A DNA stretch of 64,000 bases from Burkholderia cepacia (GTDB lineage Bacteria > Pseudomonadota > Gammaproteobacteria > Burkholderiales > Burkholderiaceae). The stretch's first letter is position 1; each line of letters begins with the position of its first letter. This document shows positions 52,530-60,872 of this stretch, piece after piece. The notes under the pieces were generated by a model. It did not search any database. It was not told where the DNA came from and worked only from the letters and a program-made list of their open reading frames with translations. Made by a program: the position numbers and the translations under genes. The stretch covers positions 2,356,001-2,420,000 of the forward strand of contig NZ_CP013443.1 in assembly GCF_001718835.1 (NCBI RefSeq), in the 5' to 3' direction.

Positions 52530-55500
52530 TTACTGTGAGAGCAACGTCATTTGACTACTGCACGATGGACCGCCCCATGCGCACGACACTTCCACCGTAT
52601 AGGTGCCCGTGGCAGGCAGGTTGGACAAATTGATCGACTGCGTGCCGCTGGCGGTAAAGCTCGTGTAGTAGCCGTTCACCGTGACCGTGCTGTTCGGGCT
52701 GTAGACGCGAACGGACATCGGTTGGCCGGTTACACCCGAAACCTGCAGGGCGTAGTTGCTGCCCGCATTGGCATTGAAGGTATAGCGCTGCCCCTGGTTT
52801 TCATTCACGTTAAGCTGGATCGGCGAATTCACCGTCAAGGCCGACCCCACGATTTCCGACATCAGCGAAGGCGTAAAGCCGATCACGCTGTTTGAGCTCG
52901 GTGGCGTCACCACGACGGTGTACGTACCGGCGACCAGATTCCACAAGTCCGCCGTGCAATTGACATTCGATACCGCGCAGGAGAACGACACGACTTGCGC
53001 ACCGCTTGGGTTGTAGACATACACCCCGAAGCCGCTGCTGCTTCCCGTAATGCTGAGATTGTTGAACGTCAGATCGAGGTTGTCGCCCGCTGCCGCAGTG
53101 AAAGCCATGTAAATGTTTTGGCCACCCGCATTGGCGGTATAGGTGGGCGATGTGGCATTGACCGTGAGATTACCGTCCACGCCCGGTAACAACGTCAGCT
53201 GACCACTGCACGTGGGACCGCCCCATCCGCACGACACCTCCAACGTGTAGGTGCCGGTGGCAGGGAGGTTGGGCAAATTGATCAACTGTGTACTGGAAGT
53301 GGTGAAGGTCGTGTAGTAACCGCTCACGGTCACCGCGCCGTTCGGGCTGTACATGCGTACGGACATTGGCTGCCCGGTTACGCCGGACAACTGCAAGGCA
53401 TAGGTGTCGCCCGCATGGGCGTTGAACGTATAGCGCTGCCCCTGGTTTTCATTCACGTTGAGCTGGACGGGTGCGTTGACCGTCAAGAGCGAACCGGTGA
53501 TTTCCGACATCAGCGAAGGCGTAAAGCCGATCACGCTGTTCGAACTTGGGGGCGTCACCACGATCGTGTACGTCCCGGCGACCAGGTTCCACAAGTCTGC
53601 GGTGCAATTGACGCTGGATACCGCGCACGAGAACGACACCACCTGCGCGCCGTTCGGGTCGTAGACATACACGCCGAAGCCGCCGCTGCTTCCTGTAATG
53701 CTCAGATTGCTGAAGGTCAGGTCGAGGTTGTCGCCCGCGGCGGCATTGAAGGCCATATAGATGTTCTGGCCACCCGCATGGGCGGTATACGTTGGCGCTG
53801 CGGCATTGGTCGTCAGGTTACCGCCCACACCGGAGAGCAAGGCCAGTTGACCGCTGCACGAAGGACCGCCCCATCCGCACGACACCTCCAGCGTATAGGT
53901 ACCGGTGGCAGGCAGATTGGGCAGATTGATCAACTGCGTGCCGCTGGTGGTAAAGGTCGTGTAGTAGCCATCTACCGTCACCGCGCCGGTCGGGCTGTAC
54001 ATCCGTACGGACATGGGTTGGCCGGTTACGCCGGACAACTGCAAGGCATAGGTGTCGCCCGCATGGGCGTTGAAGGTATAACGTTGCCCCTGGTTTTCAC
54101 TTACGTTGAGCTGGACGGGTGCGTTGACCGTCAAGGACGGCCCCACGATTTCCGACAACAGCGAAGTCGTGAAGCTGACAACACTGCTGGAATTCGGTGG
54201 CGTCACCACGATCGTGTACGGGCCGGCGAGCAGGTTCCACAAGTCGGCCGTGCAATTGACGTTCGATACGGAACAGGAGAACGACACGACCTGAGCGCCG
54301 TTGGGGTCGTACACGCTCACCGAGAAACTGTTGGTGCTTCCTGTGACGCTCAGGTTGCTAAAAGTGAGATCGAGGTTGGCGCCCGCGGTAGCGTTGAAGT
54401 TCAAATAGGTGCTTCCGCCACCGGCAGGGAGGGTGTAGCTGTTGCTGCTTCCGTTGGCCACCAGCGTGCCTGACGACAGCAACTGGATTTGCGCCGAGGC
54501 CGTCACGCCGCTATCGGGGCTAATGATCAGTTGATAGGTTCCGGTAACCGGCAGCGGTGCAAGATTGAGTGTGGCGCTGTTGGAGGTGGCGCTCGATGCA
54601 TACATCACCTGGTTGCTGTTGTAGACGGCGTATCGCACCACCTGGCCCGAAGGACTGGTCGAGGTATTGGATATGGCCAGCCACAGCGTCTGCGGTGCGA
54701 AGATGAAACGCAGGGTTTCACCGGGAACCGACGTCACGACGTTTGTGGGCACACCCGCCGCCAGCACGGCGTCCCGCTGCACACCGACCGTCAATTGCGC
54801 GCTGGCATTGCTCGGCGTGAACACCACCAAATAGGTGCCCGCTGCACTCAATTGCGGCAAATGAAGCGATGGCGCACTGCTGGAGACGCTGCCTTGCGCA
54901 ACGAGCTGATTGCCCGGCGCGTAGACGGCGTAACTGATTGAGCTGGCGCTGCTCACGATCGAGTTGAGTTGCAGGCTGATCCAGTCGCCTTCGTTCGCGT
55001 TGAACACCATCGCGCCAGTCTGGCCACCCGCGGCGATATTCAAATTCGCACTGCTGCCCACCGTGACATACGCCGTACTGGTGACATTGGCGGCGCTGAT
55101 GCCGCTGGGTAACACGATCACGGGATTCGCACTGACCGCCTGCCCATACGGCGTGTTGATCGTGACGAATCCGCTCGCATCACCGGCGGTGATCGTGTAT
55201 TGAATCTGGGCATCGCTGATGGACGCGAACGAGGCCACACCGCGGTTGCTCAACTGCATCACGGTTTGACCTGCCACCGGGTCCAGGTGCGTGCCCGTGA
55301 CGGTGAGGGTGCTGCCGATCGATACCGCCAGCGGACTCACCTGGGTGATGCTCGGTGGTGCGCCCGTGTCGTCAACCGTGAAAGGCGTGGCGCTGCTTGC
55401 CGTATGGCCACCTGTCGTCACCGTGATGGGTCCGGTGGTGGCGCCACTTGGCACACTGGCGACCAATTGCGTCGACGTCGCGGACAGCACCGTTGCCGGT

Positions 55501-55901
55501 GTGCCATTGACGCTTACCGTATCGTTGGCGGCGTTGCTGTCGAACCCCTGTCCTTGAAGGGTGACTTGCGTGCCTGCCTGGCCATGGGTGGGCATGAACG
55601 AGAAGATCGCCAGTTGCCCGGCTGACAGCGGCGCACTGACCTGGCCCGCCTGTCCCAGGCTGTTATAGCCATACTGGACACTGGTGCCCGTATTTGCAGT
55701 CATCCCGACGATGCGGCCGTTGGCGTCGTACACGTAGCGTGTGGATTGCGCCTGCGCGAGGCCCCCTGTCAGCAGTAGGAGGCCAAGAAATCCGATGAGA
55801 CTTGCGCGAAACCATCGGTCGAGCCGGCGTCGACACACCCTTACGCTCGATCCATCCCGGCCACCGTCCACCGTCCGCCTGCCGTTCCCCAGCGCCACCA
55901 T
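52530..55901 (-). CDS. Exported IPT/TIG and PPC-like repeat protein with YD stub
   Basis: A 1123-residue protein with an ATG behind AAAGGA. An Arg-rich n-region and hydrophobic segment (about 33-52, ending A-Q-A-Q) form the signal peptide. Right after it come two YD-type motifs (Y-V-Y-D-A-N-G-R-I-V-G and Y-G-Y-N-S-L-G-Q), then two IPT/TIG-like beta domains (about 80-270), a linker region (about 270-480) and three copies of a 216-residue unit with pre-peptidase-C-like sequence. Each unit holds paired cysteines (F-S-C-x-V-S-x-V-N-C and V-S-C-x-W-G-G-P-x-C). No catalytic residues seen; a surface or adhesive role is likely. Probably cotranscribed with the Rhs gene. Confidence 0.82.
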   Translation of the reverse strand: MVALGNGRRTVDGGRDGSSVRVCRRRLDRWFRASLIGFLGLLLLTGGLAQAQSTRYVYDANGRIVGMTANTGTSVQYGYNSLGQAGQVSAPLSAGQLAIFSFMPTHGQAGTQVTLQGQGFDSNAANDTVSVNGTPATVLSATSTQLVASVPSGATTGPITVTTGGHTASSATPFTVDDTGAPPSITQVSPLAVSIGSTLTVTGTHLDPVAGQTVMQLSNRGVASFASISDAQIQYTITAGDASGFVTINTPYGQAVSANPVIVLPSGISAANVTSTAYVTVGSSANLNIAAGGQTGAMVFNANEGDWISLQLNSIVSSASSISYAVYAPGNQLVAQGSVSSSAPSLHLPQLSAAGTYLVVFTPSNASAQLTVGVQRDAVLAAGVPTNVVTSVPGETLRFIFAPQTLWLAISNTSTSPSGQVVRYAVYNSNQVMYASSATSNSATLNLAPLPVTGTYQLIISPDSGVTASAQIQLLSSGTLVANGSSNSYTLPAGGGSTYLNFNATAGANLDLTFSNLSVTGSTNSFSVSVYDPNGAQVVSFSCSVSNVNCTADLWNLLAGPYTIVVTPPNSSSVVSFTTSLLSEIVGPSLTVNAPVQLNVSENQGQRYTFNAHAGDTYALQLSGVTGQPMSVRMYSPTGAVTVDGYYTTFTTSGTQLINLPNLPATGTYTLEVSCGWGGPSCSGQLALLSGVGGNLTTNAAAPTYTAHAGGQNIYMAFNAAAGDNLDLTFSNLSITGSSGGFGVYVYDPNGAQVVSFSCAVSSVNCTADLWNLVAGTYTIVVTPPSSNSVIGFTPSLMSEITGSLLTVNAPVQLNVNENQGQRYTFNAHAGDTYALQLSGVTGQPMSVRMYSPNGAVTVSGYYTTFTTSSTQLINLPNLPATGTYTLEVSCGWGGPTCSGQLTLLPGVDGNLTVNATSPTYTANAGGQNIYMAFTAAAGDNLDLTFNNLSITGSSSGFGVYVYNPSGAQVVSFSCAVSNVNCTADLWNLVAGTYTVVVTPPSSNSVIGFTPSLMSEIVGSALTVNSPIQLNVNENQGQRYTFNANAGSNYALQVSGVTGQPMSVRVYSPNSTVTVNGYYTSFTASGTQSINLSNLPATGTYTVEVSCAWGGPSCSSQMTLLSQ
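52556..54500 (-). repeat. Three tandem 648-bp coding repeats
   Basis: The same stretch (reading CCCCTGGTTTTCA on the plus strand) recurs at 52791, 53439 and 54087, spacing exactly 648 bases, or 216 codons. The two units nearest the C-terminus are most alike; the N-terminal one has diverged. Edges are approximate. Such repeats can shrink or grow by recombination. Confidence 0.85.
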
Positions 55902-56145
55902 TGCACAGTCCTTTCTGCCGCTCCATGGAAACGGTCAGCCTGATCTCAACGCATGAACCCCTAGCCACCCCGTGTGAACACGGTGTGAAACCATCCCTTG
56001 ATCGCACCACAAGCAACGTGAAGAGTCTGTGAAGAAACTCCCCCGTGGCAGACGTCCCTTCGTTGTGCTCTGATGACGCTGCTTCGCGGCCAGCTCAGTG
56101 GCATCGACGCGACGCGCTCTGCATCCATCGCATCACGAGGGGACC

Positions 56146-56646
56146 ATGTACCGCTTAGGACGTCTGACGCTCGCCGTCACACTGGGAGCACTGCTCGCTG
56201 CCTGCAACCAACCGACCACTCCCGCCGCATCCCATGCCTCGACCGCATCCAGCGGTCCCGCCAAGCCGGCCACTACCGCCGACGAAAACACCTGGGGCAA
56301 CTACCTCGCCGAACAAGGCCGGCTGCACGGCAAAGACGTGGCGATGCACCCGTACATTTACGTGATTCCGGGAGGCGATAGCGTCGCGGCCACGGCCCGA
56401 CGCCAGAACGAAACCGACTCCGTGGTGCACAGCATTGGCCCGATCCTGATGCCGGGCGGCATGCTGATCGTGGGTGGACCTGATCCCAAACAGACCACCG
56501 CATTTCTCACCGACGTCGCTAAGCAACTGAAGACCGATACGCTGCAAGGCATCGTGGTCTTAGTGGTCAGCGATGCTTCCGAACAGGCGGCGGTGTCCAG
56601 CACACTGAAGGCCAGTGGCGCGACCGTGCGCGTTGTGGCCATGTAA
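56146..56646 (+). CDS. Putative lipoprotein, unknown function
   Basis: A 166-residue protein from the ATG preceded by GAGGGG. Signal segment with the lipobox L-A-A-C (cysteine about 20), then a Ser/Pro/Thr/Ala linker (to about 48) and a compact domain with I-Y-V-I-P-G-G-D-S and I-V-V-L-V-V-S-D-A-S-E. I do not recognise the family. It lies 30 bases before the peroxidase gene in the same direction, so they may be cotranscribed; both would act in the envelope. Confidence 0.7.
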   Translation: MYRLGRLTLAVTLGALLAACNQPTTPAASHASTASSGPAKPATTADENTWGNYLAEQGRLHGKDVAMHPYIYVIPGGDSVAATARRQNETDSVVHSIGPILMPGGMLIVGGPDPKQTTAFLTDVAKQLKTDTLQGIVVLVVSDASEQAAVSSTLKASGATVRVVAM

Positions 56647-56676
56647 CTTCGGGACATTTCAGGAGTTCAGCGCAGG

Positions 56677-57720
56677 ATGTCGCAGATACGCTGGTTCGGA
56701 TGGCTCTGTGTTGGCGTACTGGCGAGCACGCTGGCCGTTTTCGCGCCGCACCCGACGGCGCACGGATCATCGGATGCGTCGTTGCTTGCACAGCGCGTCG
56801 CACTGGGCAAGCAGCTCTTCAACGATCCATCGCTGAGCGCCGATGGCAGCGTTCGCTGTGCCTCCTGCCACATGCCCGAAAAGAGCTATACCGATGGACG
56901 AGCCACAGCGGTCGGTGTTTACGGACGTGTCGGCACACGCAATACACCCAGTCTCCTCTCCGTGGAAATCGCCAGGGAAGGCGTTTTTTTCTGGGATGGA
57001 CGACGCACGTCGCTTGAACAGGCCGTCCTTGATCCGCTCACCAATCCGGTAGAAATGGGACTCCCCGATCAAACGCAAGTGATGCAGCGGATTGCACAAA
57101 ACAGCGCTTACCGCGCGGCGTTCGCGCAGGCGTTTCCGACGCACAGCGATGCGTTCACGCCGGATGACGTCGGCGTGGCGCTTGCCGCCTACATCCGCTC
57201 GCTGACATCAACCCAGAGCGCCTTCGACCATTACGGGCATGGCGATCGCGCGGCCTTGAATCCCCGCGCGCAACTCGGCCTTGCCCTCTTCCAGGGCAAG
57301 GCCGGTTGCGCGGAATGCCACCGGCTCGAAGGTGCATCACCAACATTCACCGATCACGCCTATCATCGAACGGGCGTGGGTTTGGATGGCATCACGGCGA
57401 ATCTGCCCACTCTCACGGAAGGCGTCATCGCGCGCTCACTGCAGGGCGGCGCGATCGGCGATCGTGTCGCAACGCATGAAGACGAAGCGCAACTTGGGCG
57501 CTTCAACGTCACACTGGAGCCCGCGGATATTGGGCTGTTTCGCACACCCTCGTTACGTGGCGTGTCCCGCACAGCTCCTTATATGCACGATGGCAGCGTG
57601 CCGACGCTCGACGATGCGATCGATCGTGAAGTCTATTACCGCAGCCTGCAGGCCGGTCGGCCGTTGAATCTGAGCGTGGAAGAACGGCTCGATCTCGCCG
57701 AATTCCTGCGATCGCTGTGA
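56677..57720 (+). CDS. Di-haem cytochrome c peroxidase / MauG family
   Basis: A 347-residue exported protein with a signal segment (about 8-27). Two haem sites are visible: C61-A-S-C-H65 and C211-A-E-C-H215, the spacing expected of bacterial CcpA/MauG proteins. Other family marks are R-N-T-P-S-L-L and F-W-D-G-R-x-x-S-L-E-Q-A near residues 88-114 and F-R-T-P-S-L-R-x-V-x-x-T-A-P-Y-M-H-D-G near 290-308. It probably reduces peroxide in the periplasm; MauG-type modification of a partner protein is the alternative. Confidence 0.92.
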   Translation: MSQIRWFGWLCVGVLASTLAVFAPHPTAHGSSDASLLAQRVALGKQLFNDPSLSADGSVRCASCHMPEKSYTDGRATAVGVYGRVGTRNTPSLLSVEIAREGVFFWDGRRTSLEQAVLDPLTNPVEMGLPDQTQVMQRIAQNSAYRAAFAQAFPTHSDAFTPDDVGVALAAYIRSLTSTQSAFDHYGHGDRAALNPRAQLGLALFQGKAGCAECHRLEGASPTFTDHAYHRTGVGLDGITANLPTLTEGVIARSLQGGAIGDRVATHEDEAQLGRFNVTLEPADIGLFRTPSLRGVSRTAPYMHDGSVPTLDDAIDREVYYRSLQAGRPLNLSVEERLDLAEFLRSL

Positions 57721-57744
57721 GAGCGACGGACGCCAACCTTCTCA

Positions 57745-58347
57745 CTACGTGGAGCGCTGACGGGCCTCAGCCAACAGCGCTTGCGTGGCTCGCCACGCAT
57801 GACGCGCCGTGCGTGGGTCACGAAACGCGCGCGCGTGGGCCGTCGCGCCATCGATCAACATGAGGATCACGCCGGCGAGCCGCTTCGTTTCACTGGCATC
57901 AAACTCGCCTTGCAAGACGCCTTCGAGCAATGTCAGGAGGGCCTTCTTGTGACGCACCGCGACCTCCGACAGCTCCGGCTCGCTTAGACCGTATTCGCCG
58001 ATCGCACGCTCGAACAGGCATCCAGTGAAGACCTCGCTCGTAAACCATTCTTCATGCCAGTCGAAAAACGCCTTCAGTTTGGCATCGACACCTTCCACGG
58101 TGGCGATGCGCGCAGTGAGCTCCTCGATCACACCACGGTGCCTCCATTCGAGCACTTCCCTGGCCAACGTCTCCCTTCCTTCGAAGTTGTTGTACATCGA
58201 CTGGAAGGCCACCCCGGCCTCCCGCGTAATCTGACGCACGCTGACCGCATGAAAGCCGTAGCGGCCGAAAAGCTCCGCGGCTTTACCCAGTACCTTGGTT
58301 CGTGCTCTGCGACGGGCGAGTTCGTTCTTTTCGTGGGTGATGGTCAT
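57745..58347 (-). CDS. TetR-family transcriptional regulator
   Basis: A 200-residue regulator. The helix-turn-helix fills about residues 15-62 (A-x-E-L-F-x-x-Y-G-F-x-x-V-S-V-R-Q-I-T-R-E-A-G-V, then Y-x-N-F-x-x-R-E-x-L), with a TetR_C-type ligand domain behind. Its start overlaps the end of the haem-oxygenase-like gene by 65 bases, an unusually long overlap. It is transcribed with that enzyme and away from the ornithine-cyclodeaminase-like gene; repeated sites in the intervening gap are its likely operators. Confidence 0.9.
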   Translation of the reverse strand: MTITHEKNELARRRARTKVLGKAAELFGRYGFHAVSVRQITREAGVAFQSMYNNFEGRETLAREVLEWRHRGVIEELTARIATVEGVDAKLKAFFDWHEEWFTSEVFTGCLFERAIGEYGLSEPELSEVAVRHKKALLTLLEGVLQGEFDASETKRLAGVILMLIDGATAHARAFRDPRTARHAWRATQALLAEARQRST

Positions 58348-59443
58348 GATCGTCCCCGGCCGGTGGGCTCGTCATCGACGACAACTGTCGGCTCAAGGCA
58401 TCGTAGTAGTCGCCACAACTGGCGAGCCGGAGCATACACCCCACCCACACCGCGGACATGGCACGTGGTTCACGCTTCGTCAGTGGCCGGATCACGTTTT
58501 CGAGCCAGCCTTCACCGTGTACATCGTCGACCGTGATGTGTTCGTCGTAATAGCGCGTAGTCGATGGTCCCAGGCCGAGCCGGCGGCACCCGGCGATGAG
58601 CTTGCGATACTGAGGCGGGTCGAGCAGTTCCGTGGCCGCCATCACGCCCAGCAGTTTGAAATAGTGCTGCCGGTTCAGGGCGCACAGCATGAAGAGGTTG
58701 TAGCCGCGCAGTCCCTGCCACGTCAGTTGCGAGGCGAAGTCATCGCCCGAGCGCATGATACCGACGTCGGTCAACAGTTGCCGGAACATCTGCACATGAC
58801 TGTGCTGCGGATCGCCCCGCCCCACCTCGTCCCAAAAATTCGACGCAAGCTCCTTGCGAGCCTCCGGTTGCGAACCGATCATCGCCATCACGATCAGGTC
58901 GAAAAACCGGACGTTCAGCACCGTGTCACTGCAAAAGAACCGTTCGAGCTGTGCACGCGTCGCGTGCGTTTCAAGCATGTCGAACAGCGGATGATGGGAC
59001 GCCGCATGCGCCTGGACCGCACCCCGCAACGCGTCGATCAACGCGTCCGGCGAATCGAAGACAGGGGCCGCGCCGATCCGCTGGTATTCGGCCGCCAGCC
59101 ACTGCCGTTCGATCGTGACGCGTAGCCCGGTCAACAGCGGATCGAACTGGTTGGCCACCGCCGGCGTCGCCGGATCGGCCACATGCAAATCGTACAGGGC
59201 GAACAACACCCGATGCACGTCGGCCAAGGCCGCCTCGTCCTGCTCTCCGAAGGCGCGACGCAGCCATGCGGCGAGACGTGACTGCAATCGTGCCGCGAAC
59301 CGATCGTCACCGTGTACGCTCCAATGGACGCGCGGGCACCGCGTCAACGCGACAATCGCGTCACCGACCGGCAGGGCCAGCAGTTCGGCCCATGACATCG
59401 ATGGCATCTTCGATCCGGTCTGCGTTTCCCAATCCGTGAACAT
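58283..59443 (-). CDS. Haem-oxygenase-like di-iron enzyme (iron-containing redox family)
   Basis: A 386-residue protein. Ligand-type motifs of the HDO superfamily are visible: D-E-V-G-R-G-x-x-x-x-S-H-x-x-M-F (about 203-218), A-T-E-L-L-D-P-P-x-Y (about 272-281) and D-E-H-I-T-V-D-D-V-H (about 304-313). Such enzymes use two irons and oxygen for N-oxygenation or oxidative cleavage of amino acids and fatty acids. The partner gene across the promoter is an ornithine-cyclodeaminase relative, hinting at amino-acid-derived substrates. Substrate unknown. The N-terminal 90 residues are an extra domain. Confidence 0.75.
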   Translation of the reverse strand: MFTDWETQTGSKMPSMSWAELLALPVGDAIVALTRCPRVHWSVHGDDRFAARLQSRLAAWLRRAFGEQDEAALADVHRVLFALYDLHVADPATPAVANQFDPLLTGLRVTIERQWLAAEYQRIGAAPVFDSPDALIDALRGAVQAHAASHHPLFDMLETHATRAQLERFFCSDTVLNVRFFDLIVMAMIGSQPEARKELASNFWDEVGRGDPQHSHVQMFRQLLTDVGIMRSGDDFASQLTWQGLRGYNLFMLCALNRQHYFKLLGVMAATELLDPPQYRKLIAGCRRLGLGPSTTRYYDEHITVDDVHGEGWLENVIRPLTKREPRAMSAVWVGCMLRLASCGDYYDALSRQLSSMTSPPAGDDHDHHPRKERTRPSQSTNQGTG

Positions 59444-59487
59444 CGTGTGGCGCCCTCCTCGGTGATGGTCCCAATCCCCGCACAGAC

Positions 59488-59503
59488 TGGATCAAGTGTT
59501 CTA
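59488..59503. promoter_or_regulatory. TetR operator candidate 1
   Basis: TGGATCAAGTGTTCTA, an imperfect palindrome, 45 bases upstream of the di-iron enzyme start in the divergent gap. A near-identical site lies 199 bases away. Confidence 0.5.
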
Positions 59504-59686
59504 GACACATCGTCCGTCTCGTGCCCTCACATGGCGATGCCGTCTTGGCCAGCGCGCACCGCGCCCTAACCAAGAAGGGCGAACTTGCCCGATCTCTCCG
59601 TAACAAAACACGACGCCTGTCACAAAAATGACATGTAGCCATTGACAGCTCCGACCGGAAGGTCCGAACTGGCGCCATCACAAAAA

Positions 59687-59702
59687 TGGATCAATCGTTC
59701 TA
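59687..59702. promoter_or_regulatory. TetR operator candidate 2
   Basis: TGGATCAATCGTTCTA, 14 of 16 bases equal to candidate 1, located 38 bases upstream of the ornithine-cyclodeaminase-like start. The half-sites approximate GAAC/GTTC-type symmetry. Confidence 0.5.
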
Positions 59703-59739
59703 GTCTTTAAGGGCCCTAGGGCCTTTCCGGAGGCGATGC

Positions 59740-60840
59740 ATGAGCGAGACATCGGCAGTGGAGGATGCGGGTGCGGCGCACGGATCGCTGGTCGAATCAC
59801 GCGGTCCTCTATCGCGTGTGGCCGCGAGCCGGGTGATGGTCGCGGCGTTGGCGCCTCGCGTCGTGGGGCAGCATGTGCGGGCCGCGTTGCGCGCCCTCCG
59901 TGACGGCGAGGCCTACGGCACGAAAGCGGTGCTGGAACCAACGCGCGACGAATTGCGCGCCCTGCTCGGCGACGCGGCGGATGCGGCGTATGCCGCAGGC
60001 GAGCGCCCGAACTGGAAACTCAGCGCACTCGTCAGCATCAACCCTTCGTACGGCGCCGTGAAAATCGTCGGCTCGCACAGCTACAACCGTCAGCATGGTG
60101 ACCTGCGATCCACGTCGACGGTGCTGCTCTACGACAAACTCACCATGCAGGCGGTGGCAATCCTCGATGGCTCGACCTTGTCGGCCCAACGCACCGGCGC
60201 GTATGCCTCCGTCGTCATCGATAAGTTGTTGTCCCAGCGTGCGCGCTTTTCGGTGTTTCTGTTTGGCGCGGGGCGCGTCGCGCAAGCCGTCGTCGAGGAT
60301 CTGCAAGCCCATCATCCCGAGCGCATCGACACGCTGTACATTCGAAGTCGCACGCAAGCCAGTGCCGAAGCGTTCGTCGCACAGCTCGCGCCGCACGTGT
60401 CGTTTCCACTCGTCGCCGCGCCCACGCTCGACGCGCTCCCCGATTGCACGCTGATCGTCACCGCCTCGAACGCCAACGCGCCGCTGTTCGAAGCCTGGCA
60501 GGTCGGCGACGCATCGATCGTGTTGCACCTGGGCGGCGATGAAACGCCGGACGAACTGATCCGCTACATGCTGGAAGCCGGCACGGTGATTTGCGATGAC
60601 ATCGACACCGTCGCACATCGCCGCTCGCAGAGCTTGCCGCTGTTCTTCGCGCGCACCGGACGCTCCCTGGAGTCGATGGCTAACGCGTATCAGGTACGCA
60701 ATCTATGGCAGATCATGGACGAGGACACACCATACCGCTTTCCTGCGCTCGTGACGTGCGTGGGTCTACCCGTGCTGGATCTGTATCTCGCCCAGCACGT
60801 GTACGAGACGGCACGAGACGCGGAAGCGTGTCCGGGCTGA
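59740..60840 (+). CDS. Ornithine cyclodeaminase / mu-crystallin family protein
   Basis: A 366-residue NAD-dependent enzyme. The Rossmann motif is F-L-F-G-A-G-R-V-A-Q-A-V (about 170-181); earlier come K-I-V-G-S-H-S-Y-N and a L-D-G-S-T-L-S-A-Q-R-T-G-A segment (about 146-158) shared with OCD and SbnB proteins. The ATG follows GGAGG. OCD relatives deaminate or reduce amino acids or opine-like imines. The N-terminus is about 40 residues longer than typical OCD. It is driven divergently from the TetR/di-iron pair. The plus-strand gene ends 32 bases before the convergent porin stop. Confidence 0.88.
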   Translation: MSETSAVEDAGAAHGSLVESRGPLSRVAASRVMVAALAPRVVGQHVRAALRALRDGEAYGTKAVLEPTRDELRALLGDAADAAYAAGERPNWKLSALVSINPSYGAVKIVGSHSYNRQHGDLRSTSTVLLYDKLTMQAVAILDGSTLSAQRTGAYASVVIDKLLSQRARFSVFLFGAGRVAQAVVEDLQAHHPERIDTLYIRSRTQASAEAFVAQLAPHVSFPLVAAPTLDALPDCTLIVTASNANAPLFEAWQVGDASIVLHLGGDETPDELIRYMLEAGTVICDDIDTVAHRRSQSLPLFFARTGRSLESMANAYQVRNLWQIMDEDTPYRFPALVTCVGLPVLDLYLAQHVYETARDAEACPG

Positions 60841-60872
60841 CGCCTGCCGTGTCCATCGATCGATGGTCGCGT

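Noticed and set aside
52556..54500. Regular repeats considered as CRISPR
   Set aside because: The unit is 648 bases, coding and in frame, with no short repeat/spacer pattern.
59444..59739. Possible small gene in the divergent gap
   Set aside because: Frames here have no ribosome site and cover the operator-like repeats, so the gap is treated as regulatory.
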